Below are positions 26,701 to 34,697 of a stretch of 61,205 bases of DNA, piece by piece. Under the pieces are notes generated by a model. That model made no database searches. It worked only from the letters and a program-made list of their open reading frames with translations, and was not told where the DNA came from. Positions within the stretch are counted from its first letter, which is position 1; every line of letters starts with the position of its first letter. This DNA comes from an uncultured Ruminococcus sp. (GTDB taxonomy: Bacteria; Bacillota; Clostridia; Oscillospirales; Ruminococcaceae), in the NCBI GenBank assembly GCA_947627445.1, contig CANQWA010000014.1:1-61205 (forward strand), in the 5' to 3' direction. The position numbers were made by a program, and so were the translations under genes.

Positions 26701-26951
26701 CCCCAGAATGCATCACGAAGTGCTTCAAAGTAGTACACGTACTGACCGTTCAGGTCCAGACAAAGCACCGACTCTTCTCCGAAGGGGTACAGACCGAAAA
26801 GCGCATAGGCAAGATATGTCAGAGCTGCCGGGATCGCAAAGGCGATAAAATAGACCTTATTGCGAAAAAACCAGCTTCTCAGCCCGCCCAGAATGCCGCC
26901 AACGCCGGGCTTTTTCAAAGGCGCAGCGACTGCTTTGGATTTGGTTGTCAT
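23760..26951 (-). CDS. YfhO family membrane protein with C-terminal SHOCT-like tail
   Basis: The 1063-residue protein has about 12 transmembrane segments in the first 500 residues, a large extracytoplasmic region (about 510-930) and a final helix near 955-975. The N-terminal pattern (ALFGLYPFGEESVLCLDLNGQY followed by NWSRNLSGEFMG) is typical of YfhO, a family linked to glycosylation of teichoic acids and other surface polymers. Residues about 1028-1060 (ELLKKLTALHEQGILTDEEY...) match the SHOCT oligomerisation motif, an unusual addition. Start: AAGGAGG precedes the ATG at 26951. The leader is duplicated (see 26955-27300). Confidence 0.9.
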   Translation of the reverse strand: MTTKSKAVAAPLKKPGVGGILGGLRSWFFRNKVYFIAFAIPAALTYLAYALFGLYPFGEESVLCLDLNGQYVYYFEALRDAFWGDGSIFYNWSRNLSGEFMGIIGYYLASPFTLIVILLPEKFMLTSLLIMQLSKLGAAGVTFNYFLQKRRNVKQVPSLMFSTMYAMMAYAVIQLIDPMWLDGLVFLPLIMLGIEYLVDDGRRLNFIIPLAIMCVANFYIGYMICIFVAIYFFFYLFFGTDQKMKSYDYVTTLVRVGYSSVTALACAAFMLLPVYHALSLGKFDFSDPDYSFRFQAFPLSERLLENATDTPLLTLLCDLVDMIPQLLPAQYDSVNVQGKPEIYCGLLTVCLLPLFYLNTSISRKKKIGYTAMIVVMLTCMMITPVDMWWHGGQTPNWLPFRYSFLVSFILLTMAATAFARMEGIKKKHLAISAGIMVVIIAVVAGMKFDQMAKGAVWISAGLLGVYLILLYFMTGGKLTQGKRGVSIFLSLLTLVLVGGEAVYNTLDSMKDIDEEVAYSTRKSYQNYIWNGRAAVDGLEDYDDGMYRAEKTFFRCVNDNAAFGLNGISHSSSVMNTRVINFIETMGYCMHSYYTRYDGNTEVADSILGIKYVLDRGDSGDIDRRLNPAYQSVLEYDYTNENGTDKTITVYENPNALSLGYMVSSDTTKIDHLGNDNPFNSQNIFVSTMSGNTVFDENGQFESWNEYYTPASMAEDPVVSDALTVSPYGEQTKYDDNGGGDPTVDFHIEVDEANAGEPLYMYFKTEFQHKVNLWLSTWTTDEWAEDEASWSAENEGDFTWQAADQWATGHSGFKGYGEYFEGDNYVALRLGSYSAGTRITLRMTVANEYTIVKNFLFYYYHPDVFQQDIDILKQNQWQITKHSDRKIEGTITAGENQLMMTSIPYEPGWSVKVDGKRVDNLVEEVEQEDGSIKLVNGNGDTGQIVVVDAMIGVRLTPGTHTVTLTYTPPGWWLGIGLLGAGIVVLIFIWFSDRKRYAVMVAEMTRRKEAEKNEQNKRVKLKSAKKKQPEESVEELLKKLTALHEQGILTDEEYETKKAELKKKK

Positions 26952-27300
26952 AAAAAACCTCCTTAGATTTGGTTGTCATAAAAAGCCTCCCTAAAAATAC
27001 CAGACAGCTTGTACCAGATCTGCTGTCTGAAGAGTGAGAACCCTCCATCCGGAAATGTGTGCCAATCTCCGTAGTAGAAAGATTCCAGTTCCGCCATTCC
27101 CCATATGCCGGAATAACAGACAAAAAGTATTAACCCACAATTTTCATAAAAAACCTCCTTAAAACACCAGACAGCTTGTACCAAATCTGCTGTCTGGAGA
27201 GTGAGAACCTTCCATCCGGAAATGTGTGCCAATCTCCGTCTAGAAAGATTCCAGTTCCGCCATTCCCCGTATGCCGGAACAACAGACAAAAGATATTATA
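26952..27300 (-). repeat. Direct duplication of the yfhO leader
   Basis: Two direct repeats of about 165 bp (roughly 26990-27145 and 27150-27310) are about 90 percent alike. Each holds a stem CCAGACAGC...GCTGTCTGG, an AGGAGG or GGGAGG box and an ATG. A shorter duplication, ATGACAACCAAATC with its ribosome binding site, is nested at the gene start, so three SD-ATG units occur in series and only the last opens yfhO. Confidence 0.85.
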
Positions 27301-27323
27301 CCACAATTTTCATATTCTTGCAA
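27295..27323 (-). promoter_or_regulatory. Promoter of yfhO
   Basis: Minus-strand TTGCAA, 17-bp spacer, TATAAT. The equivalent -10 in the second leader copy (near 27130) has decayed to TTAATA. Confidence 0.7.
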
Positions 27324-27401
27324 GGGTCAGATAAGAAAAAACCGGATTTTTATGCAATTTTCACATGGTGAAAAGATTTCGTCCAATGGTTTTCCCGCCG
27401 G

Positions 27402-27430
27402 TTGACAAACAGAAGCAGGTGTATTATAAT
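27402..27430 (+). promoter_or_regulatory. Promoter of the small membrane protein
   Basis: TTGACA, 17-bp spacer, TATAAT. An ATG within the -10 box cannot be the translation start. Confidence 0.8.
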
Positions 27431-27458
27431 GAAAAAGTATGAAGGGAGCCTGAAATCC

Positions 27459-27626
27459 ATGGAAAACGACTCATTCGTCCTGGGCGTGATCATTGTTACT
27501 GTGCTGTATGTCATTGTCATGACCATACTGGGAATCCTTTTCGCCCGTGCCATAAAAAAGCTGTCAAAGGAACTGAAAAAACTGCGGGAAGCCCAAAAAG
27601 CCGCAGAAAATCAGGAGGAAGGATGA
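27459..27626 (+). CDS. Small single-pass membrane protein
   Basis: The 55-residue product has one transmembrane helix (about 6-29) followed by a short charged, probably coiled-coil tail rich in Lys, Glu and Leu (ALKKLSKELKKLREAQ-like). The ATG at 27459 is chosen because AAGGGAG precedes it and earlier in-frame Met codons lie within the promoter. It stands alone, convergent with the lipoprotein gene. The family is not recognised. Confidence 0.65.
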   Translation: MENDSFVLGVIIVTVLYVIVMTILGILFARAIKKLSKELKKLREAQKAAENQEEG

Positions 27627-27655
27627 TCCTCCTTCTGCCTTCTGAATCTCCTGCC

Positions 27656-28282
27656 TCAAGGGCAGACGTAGTATTCTCCGTCGATCTTTACCACATACAG
27701 AGGCATTTCGTCAGACAGCACGCTTGTGGATTCGTCGGATATGGCGATCTGTACGGTCAGCGTTTTGCAGTCCTGTAAATGCTCTGCGCTGTAGCCCTCT
27801 CCCTGAAGATCATCGAACATCGTCTGGAGAAAATCCACGCCCGTGCCGGCTTCATCCTGGCGCACACAGTCTGTCACCTGGAGATACCCGAAGGTGAAAT
27901 TTTCGCCGTCAACATAGTCTGCAAAATCCTGGTGCTGCTGTGCCACAAATGCATCGGTGTCAAACAAACCGCCGTATACATTTTCCAGAATATACTGCAA
28001 ATAGAAATCCAGAACAACTGCACTGCAGGCATCCGGATCCTCTTGCTGGATAGCTGTGTAATAATCGGTGATGACCTTCAGTTCTGCATCCTCCAGATAG
28101 CGCTTGTCATATTCGATCTTGATGGAGTAATCTTCGGATTCCCGCAGAGTTGCGCCGTATGCCAGATCCTCCATGGCAATGTTCTCTCCAGACTTGCCGC
28201 TCTTGCTTTCTCCGCAGGCGGTCTGGATTACCGTCAGCAAAACTGCCAAACAGCCTGCTGTGAATCGTTTCAGATTTGTCAT
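27656..28282 (-). CDS. Lipoprotein of unknown function
   Basis: The 208-residue product has a lipoprotein signal with a lipobox-like TACG (Cys about residue 22). A hydrophilic domain follows, about 45-208. From YDKRYLEDAELKVITDYYTAIQ onward the arrangement resembles the lipoprotein at 52374-53093, an NTF2-like pattern (helical start, acidic middle, beta C-terminus ending MPLYVVKIDGEYYV). The start at 28282 is fixed by the signal peptide. It would be anchored to the outer face of the membrane. Confidence 0.75.
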   Translation of the reverse strand: MTNLKRFTAGCLAVLLTVIQTACGESKSGKSGENIAMEDLAYGATLRESEDYSIKIEYDKRYLEDAELKVITDYYTAIQQEDPDACSAVVLDFYLQYILENVYGGLFDTDAFVAQQHQDFADYVDGENFTFGYLQVTDCVRQDEAGTGVDFLQTMFDDLQGEGYSAEHLQDCKTLTVQIAISDESTSVLSDEMPLYVVKIDGEYYVCP

Positions 28283-28349
28283 ATAGAAAAACCTACTTTC
28301 TGAGAGTTCTGTATATTCAGATATACCTGAGATATACTTGTTCCTTTTA

Positions 28350-28378
28350 AGAGTACCATATTTTTTGAAAAATGTCAA
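28350..28378 (-). promoter_or_regulatory. Promoter of the lipoprotein gene
   Basis: Minus-strand TTGACA, 17-bp spacer, TACTCT. Nearby, at 28414-28435, GTTGACA and TGTCAAC form an 8-bp-spaced dyad between this gene and rsmE that could be an operator. Confidence 0.6.
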
Positions 28379-28464
28379 CTTTTATAGAAAGATTCCACGC
28401 AACGCCGGACTTTGTTGACATGGCATTTTGTCAACACCGGAAATTTTATATGAGGAGATGTATT

Positions 28465-29184
28465 ATGCCGCGATTTTTTTTGGAAGAACTGGACGAAAAC
28501 GATGTCCGTATCACCGGTGCTGATGCACACCATATCGGATTTTCCCTGCGGATGCGCCCAGGCGAATCCCTGACCATCTGCGCTTACGGCAGAGACTACC
28601 ACTGCCGCATCCGTGCCATCACCCCGGATGAGGTTCTCCTGAATGTAGAGGATTCCGTCCTTTGCGCCGCCGAACCCTCCGTCTTTTTCACTCTGTACCA
28701 GGCAATACCCAAATCTGACAAACTGGAACAAATCGTCCAGAAAGCTGTAGAATTAGGCGTTTCCCGCATCGTGCCTGTATTGACCAGACGATGCATCTCC
28801 CGTCCCAAACCGGCAGAATTCGCCAAAAAACAGACACGTCTGCAAAAAATTGCCGATGCAGCAGCAAAGCAATCCGGGCGGGGCATTCTGCCAGAGGTGA
28901 GGGATATGATCACATTCTCCCAGCTATGTCGTACCCTGCCGGAAGCAGACACATCGATCCTGCTGTACGAAAACGGCGGCTGTCGGTTTTCTGATTTGTC
29001 ACTGGGAGAAAAGCATTCTGTTGCGCTGATCGTAGGCAGCGAAGGCGGCTTTGACCCGGAAGAGGCAGAAAAGCTTCGGCAAGCCGGCGCTGTTTCCGTC
29101 TGGATGGGTGAGCGGATCCTCCGCTGTGAAACTGCCCCCCTTGCGGCAATTTCTGTCCTTATGCATCTGACCGGAAATTTGTAA
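28465..29184 (+). CDS. rsmE: 16S rRNA m3U1498 methyltransferase
   Basis: The 239-residue SPOUT enzyme methylates N3 of U1498 in 16S rRNA. The N-terminal PUA-like barrel starts MPRFFLEEL and holds HHIGFSLRMRPG. The knot domain has KSDKLEQIVQKAVELGV, SRIVPVLTRRC, IVGSEGGFDPEE and LGERILR-type MGERILRCETAPLAA. The start at 28465 follows GAGGAG. No prmA neighbour is seen upstream, unlike in many Firmicutes. Confidence 0.94.
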   Translation: MPRFFLEELDENDVRITGADAHHIGFSLRMRPGESLTICAYGRDYHCRIRAITPDEVLLNVEDSVLCAAEPSVFFTLYQAIPKSDKLEQIVQKAVELGVSRIVPVLTRRCISRPKPAEFAKKQTRLQKIADAAAKQSGRGILPEVRDMITFSQLCRTLPEADTSILLYENGGCRFSDLSLGEKHSVALIVGSEGGFDPEEAEKLRQAGAVSVWMGERILRCETAPLAAISVLMHLTGNL

Positions 29185-29255
29185 CAATTGCAACCGACGG
29201 ATAAGACAACTTCCACAAAATCATGTATGATTTCCCAGGATTATGTCATTTTTGG

Positions 29256-29284
29256 TTTACAGCACCCAAATATTATGGTATAAT
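29256..29284 (+). promoter_or_regulatory. Promoter of the symporter gene
   Basis: TTTACA, 17-bp spacer, TATAAT, upstream of the symporter leader. Confidence 0.65.
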
Positions 29285-29306
29285 AAATGCGCAAATTCAT
29301 AAATTG

Positions 29307-29355
29307 AAAGGAGGAATATGATCTGATGACGAACAGATCATATCAACTGGTATGA
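29307..29355 (+). promoter_or_regulatory. Symporter leader: SD, 10-bp hairpin and overlapping mini-frame
   Basis: AAAGGAGG (29307-29314) is 37 nt before the ATG at 29352, too far for direct use. Between them ATATGATCTG (29316-29325) and CAGATCATAT (29334-29343) form a perfect 10-bp inverted repeat. If folded it brings the SD to about 8 nt from the start. Alternatively the SD serves a 9-residue frame (29326-29355, MTNRSYQLV) whose TGA overlaps the symporter ATG. Confidence 0.6.
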
Positions 29356-30896
29356 AATCGAATCTCATTTGTATTCTCATCACTGTCATTGCCTACCTGA
29401 TATTGATGGTGGCTGTGGGAATCGCATATTCCCGCAAAAATAAAAATGTCAGCGACTTCTATCTGGGCGGCAGAAAGCTTGGTCCTCTTGTTGCCGCCAT
29501 GAGCGCAGAGGCGTCGGACATGAGCAGCTATCTGCTGATGGGACTTCCTGGACTGGCGTACCTCACTGGTGTTGCAGACGTGGGCTGGACGGTTATTGGT
29601 CTGGCAGTCGGTACTTACATCAACTGGCTCATCGTGGCAAAGCGCCTGCGTATCTATTCTCACAAATGCAACAATTCCATTACCATTCCAGACTTTTTTG
29701 CCAATCGCTACCGGGATAACACACGAATCCTTAAAGGACTCTCTGCGCTGATCATTCTGGTTTTCTTCGTCCCCTATACGGCTTCTGGCTTCTCTGCCTG
29801 CGGAAAGCTGTTTCAGTCCTTGTTCGGCATGGATTATCACGCAGCAATGATCATGAGCGGCATCATTATTTTACTGTACACCAGTATCGGCGGTTTTCTT
29901 GCCGCAAGCACCACGGACTTGTTACAGAGCATCGTCATGACAGCCGCACTGATCATCTTAGTGATCTTCGGCGTGGTCACTGCCGGCGGCTTTGACAGTG
30001 TAGCAGAAAACGCCAAGAATCTGTCCGGCTATCTCACCATGTTCCGGCTGCACGATCCGGAAACCGGCGGTTCTTCCTCCTATGGATTCCTCACCATTAT
30101 TTCCACACTGGCATGGGGTTTAGGCTATTTTGGTATGCCCCACATTCTCCTGCGCTTTATGGCAATTGAGAGTTCCCAGAAAATCAAAACTTCCCGCCGC
30201 ATTGCCTCTGTATGGGTAGTCATTTCCATGGGCATCGCCATTCTCATCGGTCTTATCGGCAACACCTTGTCTGCAAAGGGCAGCATCGAAACCCTGAAAG
30301 ACAGCGCTGCATCTGAGACTGTTGTCCTCAAGATGGCTATGCTGCTCAGCGAGCATGGCGTTCTGGCGGCACTGCTGGCTGGTCTGATATTTGCCGGTAT
30401 TCTAGCATGTACCATGTCTACCTCAGATTCTCAGCTGCTGGCAGCTTCTTCCAGTATGTCGGAGAATCTCTTACACGGCGTATTCGGCATCAAGATGTCC
30501 AACCGTACTTCTATGCTTTCTGCCCGTTTGGTGCTGACCATCATTGCCATTTTGGGTATTGTCATTGCCTGGAACCCGAACAGTTCTGTATTCCAGATCG
30601 TGTCCTTTGCATGGGCAGGCTTTGGTGCAACCTTTGGTCCAATCATGCTGCTGGCATTGTTCTGGAAACGTTCTAACCGATGGGGTGCCATCGCCGGAAT
30701 GGCTGTGGGCGGTATTCTGGTATTTGTATGGAAGTTCTGCCTCCGTCCTCTGGGCGGTGCATGGGATATCTACGAGCTGTTGCCGGCTTTCCTGGCAGCA
30801 TTGGCAGTAGATGTGATTGTTTCCCTGGCAACACCCAAACCAGAGCAGGAGATCATGGACGAATTTGAACAGGTACAGCAGGAGATGAAAACTTGA
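29352..30896 (+). CDS. putP: Sodium/solute symporter, PutP (SSS) family
   Basis: The 514-residue, roughly 13-helix protein takes up a solute with sodium; PutP itself carries proline. Family signs are FYLGGRKLGPLVAAMSAEASDMSSYLLMGLPG, read here as the GGR and SAEASDMS segments, YWGLGWFG-like LAWGLGYFGMPHIL, and the TSDSQLLAASSSMSENLL segment in helix 8, close to PutP. The identification as a proline carrier is by that similarity only. The start is unusual (see 29307-29355). The next small gene overlaps the stop. Confidence 0.9.
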   Translation: MKSNLICILITVIAYLILMVAVGIAYSRKNKNVSDFYLGGRKLGPLVAAMSAEASDMSSYLLMGLPGLAYLTGVADVGWTVIGLAVGTYINWLIVAKRLRIYSHKCNNSITIPDFFANRYRDNTRILKGLSALIILVFFVPYTASGFSACGKLFQSLFGMDYHAAMIMSGIIILLYTSIGGFLAASTTDLLQSIVMTAALIILVIFGVVTAGGFDSVAENAKNLSGYLTMFRLHDPETGGSSSYGFLTIISTLAWGLGYFGMPHILLRFMAIESSQKIKTSRRIASVWVVISMGIAILIGLIGNTLSAKGSIETLKDSAASETVVLKMAMLLSEHGVLAALLAGLIFAGILACTMSTSDSQLLAASSSMSENLLHGVFGIKMSNRTSMLSARLVLTIIAILGIVIAWNPNSSVFQIVSFAWAGFGATFGPIMLLALFWKRSNRWGAIAGMAVGGILVFVWKFCLRPLGGAWDIYELLPAFLAALAVDVIVSLATPKPEQEIMDEFEQVQQEMKT

Positions 30897-31123
30897 TGAT
30901 GAACCCGAAAGCATTGTTTCAGATGAGATCTACACTGGATCGGCTGAAACAGAATCACCCAAAAGTACCGCTGTTTTTTCAGGCAGCTGCAAAGAATGTG
31001 GACACAGGCAGTGTCATTGAAATCACACTGACCACCTCGCAGGGAAAGAAACTCTGTACCAATCTGCGTGTTACAGACGACGATCTGGACGCTGTCAGTG
31101 CTTTGCTGAAGCAGCTCAAATAA
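30896..31123 (+). CDS. Small protein coupled to the symporter gene
   Basis: This 75-residue, mostly hydrophilic protein has an N-terminal helix with MRSTLDRLKQNHP, a central beta-like stretch (SVIEITLTTSQGKKL) and a helical C-terminus. Its ATG overlaps the TGA of the symporter (TGATG), with GGAG just before, so translation is coupled. A terminator follows at 31231-31265. The fold resembles no family I can name; a role in regulating the symporter is only suggested by the coupling. Confidence 0.65.
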   Translation: MMNPKALFQMRSTLDRLKQNHPKVPLFFQAAAKNVDTGSVIEITLTTSQGKKLCTNLRVTDDDLDAVSALLKQLK

Positions 31124-31230
31124 TATTTGTATCGTCTGCGGAATCCGAATACATACGGAACTCTAAGAGTCTGTTCAGTATTTCAAACACGGACAAAAGA
31201 CTTTTCCCTGATCAGACAGAATCCAACAAA

Positions 31231-31265
31231 ACGCCTCCGGAGTATCACATGCCGGAGGCGTTTTT
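31231..31265 (+). terminator. Intrinsic terminator of the symporter unit
   Basis: ACGCCTCCGG and CCGGAGGCG form a strong stem followed by TTTTT. Confidence 0.85.
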
Positions 31266-31358
31266 GGTATAAGCGCACCGATTCCGGTTCATACTATAGC
31301 AAACGGCAGTGTCAACAAAACCTGGATCACCGCTATGTTTACAAAAGGAGGCAAAAGC

Positions 31359-32042
31359 ATGAGCATCGTACTGATACGTTCCATCATTCTATACATCATT
31401 GTCATTTTCGGTGTCCGTCTGATGGGAAAACGCCAGCTGGGAGAGCTTCAGCCATCGGAACTGGTAATCACCATCTTGATCTCCAACATTGCCACCCTGC
31501 CTCTGGAAGACCCGGAAATTCCCCTAATCATCGGCATTCTCCCCATTCTGTCTCTTGTCTGCTATGAGGTCATCATGTCCTGGGTCACACTGCACTCACT
31601 CCGAATGCGCCGCATCATCTCCGGCAGACCTAAAATCATCATCCGGGACGGTCAGATCGAACAGGCAACCCTCAAAGATCTGCGGCTATCCATTGACGAT
31701 CTCATGACGGCACTGCGGGGCAATGACATCTTTGATCCCAGCGAGGTACAGTTTGCCATCATTGAAACCACAGGAACCATCTCCGTCTATCCCAAGTCCG
31801 ATTATCAGCCTCTGACCCGGGGCGATATGGCGATCCGGAAGAAATCTCAGAACCCCCCTATTGCCATCATTCAGGACGGCTACGTCATGAACAAATCCCT
31901 GGCAATGATTGGCAGAAACCAGGATTGGCTGAATCAGAAACTAGCAGAGCACCGTCTGACCATCCGGGAGGTGTTTCTCATGCTGGGAGATCAAGAGGGC
32001 ACTTGTATCGTGATCCCCAAAAAGCGAGGTGATACAGAATGA
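31359..32042 (+). CDS. DUF421 (YetF-like) membrane protein
   Basis: The 227-residue product has three N-terminal transmembrane segments (within residues 1-85) and a cytoplasmic DUF421 domain. Family signs are RLMGKRQLGELQPSELV, DPEIPL and SGRPKIIIRDGQ, then LRLSIDDLMTALRGNDIFD. YetF-type proteins are common in spore-formers but their biochemistry is unclear. The ATG at 31359 is preferred because AAGGAGG precedes it. The stop overlaps the next start as ATGA, so the pair is coupled. Confidence 0.9.
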   Translation: MSIVLIRSIILYIIVIFGVRLMGKRQLGELQPSELVITILISNIATLPLEDPEIPLIIGILPILSLVCYEVIMSWVTLHSLRMRRIISGRPKIIIRDGQIEQATLKDLRLSIDDLMTALRGNDIFDPSEVQFAIIETTGTISVYPKSDYQPLTRGDMAIRKKSQNPPIAIIQDGYVMNKSLAMIGRNQDWLNQKLAEHRLTIREVFLMLGDQEGTCIVIPKKRGDTE

Positions 32043-32416
32043 ATCGTGTACGTCTGGGTGCTGCTATCCTGACAGTGCTAATCCTGCTCAGCGGTATTGT
32101 GGCATTTCTTGTCGGCAGGGAATCAAACCGGCTGCTGAGGGAGTTGGATCAGTTGGAACAAGTGGCTGTCAGCGATTCCTTAGAAGCTGCCAAAGAACCC
32201 TTTCAAGCATTTGAAGCCCAGTGGGAACAGTCGGAAAAGCTGCTTCACCTAATCGTCTGGCGCAGCAAGATACAGCAGATTGATGCGGCTGTGGCACATC
32301 TCGATCCCATGCGCGCTGCGGACTGCGACGAGCTTTTGGCAGAGCTGGCAGAAACCCGTATGTGGATTGAACGCCTGCGATACAGTGAGATGCCTGTATG
32401 GGAGAATATTTTATAA
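32039..32416 (+). CDS. DUF4363-type membrane-anchored protein
   Basis: The 125-residue protein has one N-terminal transmembrane helix (about 6-26) and a helical extracytoplasmic part. Size, topology and its place directly behind a DUF421 gene (ATGA overlap) match DUF4363, a usual partner. Function is unknown; the tight coupling suggests the two act together in the membrane. Confidence 0.8.
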   Translation: MNRVRLGAAILTVLILLSGIVAFLVGRESNRLLRELDQLEQVAVSDSLEAAKEPFQAFEAQWEQSEKLLHLIVWRSKIQQIDAAVAHLDPMRAADCDELLAELAETRMWIERLRYSEMPVWENIL

Positions 32417-32422
32417 AAGCAA

Positions 32423-32582
32423 GGGTAACACCGCACAGAAATTGTGCCGAAGATGCACCGTCGATTTTTTGGCAGATTGCCTTAAAACGATGCAGAGATA
32501 CAGACGTATGTCAAGGCGTTTTTGTATCAGATGGCGGAAAAAGCGCCAGCAGATTCGGTACAATTTCTGTGCGGTGTTGCCC
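32423..32582. repeat. Palindromic element family 2, long copy
   Basis: The ends GGGTAACACCGCACAGAAAT and ATTTCTGTGCGGTGTTGCCC form a terminal inverted repeat of about 29 bp including the adjoining TGTGCCGAA / TTCGGTACA. The interior holds further inverted segments. It shares the CAACACCGCACA ends with the short copies at 10834, 35981 and 38335. Confidence 0.8.
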
Positions 32583-32666
32583 AAGAATTTTTGCCTGCGG
32601 TTCAGCGTGTGTGCGTGAAAAAAACATTGCCATTTTTCAAACCTCATTTTTGTGTAATTCGTATAC

Positions 32667-32695
32667 TATACAAAATTAGGTGAATATGTTATAAT
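32667..32695 (+). promoter_or_regulatory. Promoter of the cyclic-di-GMP gene pair
   Basis: TATACA, 17-bp spacer, TATAAT, about 60 bp before the GGDEF gene start. Confidence 0.5.
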
Positions 32696-32756
32696 GGTAT
32701 ATGGATAAGTGTCGCTTGCCCTTCACAGTTTCTACAGAAAGCAGGTAATTGCAGCT

Positions 32757-34676
32757 ATGATCGGATCGTATAAAATTATCGGCGTTTGCCTGTCCCGGAT
32801 GCAGAATGAAGATCGTTTTCACCTTCTGGAAGCCCTGAACCAATACGCAGCGGCAAACGGCTATCGTCTCATTGTGTTCAATTCCTGCTCCGATCTGTAT
32901 ATCCAGACTACCCTCAATGACCTCTCGGAACGGGCTGTGTATCAGCTCATTGATTATGATGCCCTGGAGTGTATGGTGATCTTTCCCACAGGTATCTTTC
33001 ACGATGAAACCCTGCATGAGATCGTTTCCCAGTGCAGCAAGCGAAATATTCCAGTGTTCTCTGTAGACAAAGAGATGGAGGGCTGTTATAACTTTTTCTT
33101 TGACTATTCCAATACCTTTGAGCAGATCTGCCGCCATGTGATAGAACATCATCACTGTAGAAATGTTTTCATGATGGCTGGTATGCGCAACAATGATTTT
33201 TCCAACACACGACTCGAAGCCTATCGCAAAGTTCTGGAAGATAACGGCATTCCTTATCTGAAAGAAAAGGTGGGCTACGGCGAGTTCTGGGACGGTCCTA
33301 CAAGAGAACATATGATACGCTGGTTTGAGGAGGAAAAACGGGAATTTCCAGATGCCATTATCTGCGCCAACGACGTTATGGCGATCGTGGTCAGCAATTA
33401 TTTGCAGGATCACGGCTGCCGTGTGCCGGAAGATTGTATCGTCACGGGCTTTGACGGTATCATGCAGATCAAATACTACCTGCCCCATCTCACCACCGGC
33501 ACACAGGATTATGATGCCATGGGACGGAAGATGATCGAGGTACTGGAACAAATCCGTGCCGGTGAACCCTGTGAAAACAACTATATCATTGATTTCCACA
33601 TCCTCATTTCTGAATCCTGCGGCTGCGTAAAACCGCAGCTGACCAATATTAACAGTACGGTGCAGGAAGTCTATAACCGCTTCCAGAATGCAAGAGTCCG
33701 GCAGGAACTGATGTGTCAGGTACAGTCATCTGTCACCAACATGTCTTCGATCTCCGAGTTACCCACCATTCTCATCGAAAAATTTGTATTTGAAACCATT
33801 TCCTTTGCCGTCAATGATGACATTTTCCGAGAGCCGGATTTTGGGCTGTACCACAGGGGTAAGCAAGCTTACAGCGACAATATCCATGTGCTGTATCAGC
33901 GCAACAACTGGGCCGAGGCAACCCCCTGCATCATCAAACGCACAGATTTGGTGTATAATATTGACGAAATGTTCACCCGGAAGTATCCCCTGATCGTCTG
34001 CTGTGTCCATTTCATTGATTTGATTCTGGGCTACTGTGTGTTTCAGCCGACAGTCAGCTATGACGAATACGAAAAGATCAACTCCTTTATGAGTGCTATC
34101 GGACCAGCTCTGGGTATTTTCCATAGTCAAATGCACATCAAATCCATCAACATGCAGTTGAAAACTGCCAATGAAGAGATGGAAAAGCTTTACATTCATG
34201 ACCATATGACGGGATTGTACAACCGCCGGGGCTATTACCGGCAAATCCAGCAGCAGATGGAGGCCAACATGGGAAAGAATCTCCATGTGGTAATGATCTC
34301 TGCAGACCTGGACGGACTGAAATACATCAACGATACCTTTGGACATTTAGAAGGCGATAATGCCATTACCACGGTGGGGCGTGCCCTGATGACCAGTGCA
34401 TTACAAAATGAGATCTGCGCCCGTTTCGGCGGTGATGAGTTTCTGGTGACCGGTGTGGTTGCAAAAGCAAATGACTATTTTGAAAGCTTCAAAAAGCGTT
34501 TCCGCAAGTATCTAGAGGATTACAATGCAGTTTCCCAAAAGCCATACAAGGTAGAATCCAGTATCGGCTTCTGTACGGCACCCCTTTCGGAGAATATGAA
34601 CCTGGATCAGATGAGCAAAGCCGCCGATGACAAGATGTACGAGGATAAGACCTCCCGGAAAAAGAACCGGCGGTAA
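32757..34676 (+). CDS. Diguanylate cyclase with LacI/periplasmic-binding-like sensor domain
   Basis: The 639-residue protein makes cyclic di-GMP from GTP. Residues about 5-290 look like the ligand domain of LacI-type repressors without the DNA-binding part (IIGVCLSRMQN start, FPDAIICANDVMAIVVSNYL, VTGFDG). A middle region of about 170 residues follows (GAF-like by position). The GGDEF domain (about 470-635) has HDHMTGLYNRRGYY and an intact RFGGDEFL near 558; the usual inhibitory RxxD is not seen. No signal peptide, so the sensor is cytoplasmic and may read an intracellular sugar. The EAL gene follows in 22 bp. Confidence 0.88.
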   Translation: MIGSYKIIGVCLSRMQNEDRFHLLEALNQYAAANGYRLIVFNSCSDLYIQTTLNDLSERAVYQLIDYDALECMVIFPTGIFHDETLHEIVSQCSKRNIPVFSVDKEMEGCYNFFFDYSNTFEQICRHVIEHHHCRNVFMMAGMRNNDFSNTRLEAYRKVLEDNGIPYLKEKVGYGEFWDGPTREHMIRWFEEEKREFPDAIICANDVMAIVVSNYLQDHGCRVPEDCIVTGFDGIMQIKYYLPHLTTGTQDYDAMGRKMIEVLEQIRAGEPCENNYIIDFHILISESCGCVKPQLTNINSTVQEVYNRFQNARVRQELMCQVQSSVTNMSSISELPTILIEKFVFETISFAVNDDIFREPDFGLYHRGKQAYSDNIHVLYQRNNWAEATPCIIKRTDLVYNIDEMFTRKYPLIVCCVHFIDLILGYCVFQPTVSYDEYEKINSFMSAIGPALGIFHSQMHIKSINMQLKTANEEMEKLYIHDHMTGLYNRRGYYRQIQQQMEANMGKNLHVVMISADLDGLKYINDTFGHLEGDNAITTVGRALMTSALQNEICARFGGDEFLVTGVVAKANDYFESFKKRFRKYLEDYNAVSQKPYKVESSIGFCTAPLSENMNLDQMSKAADDKMYEDKTSRKKNRR

Positions 34677-34697
34677 ATGACAGGAGGTGTATGCCCT

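Noticed and set aside
24525-26966. Several long plus-strand frames opposite yfhO
   Set aside because: They mirror the coding strand of a well-supported membrane protein and show no domain or start signals.
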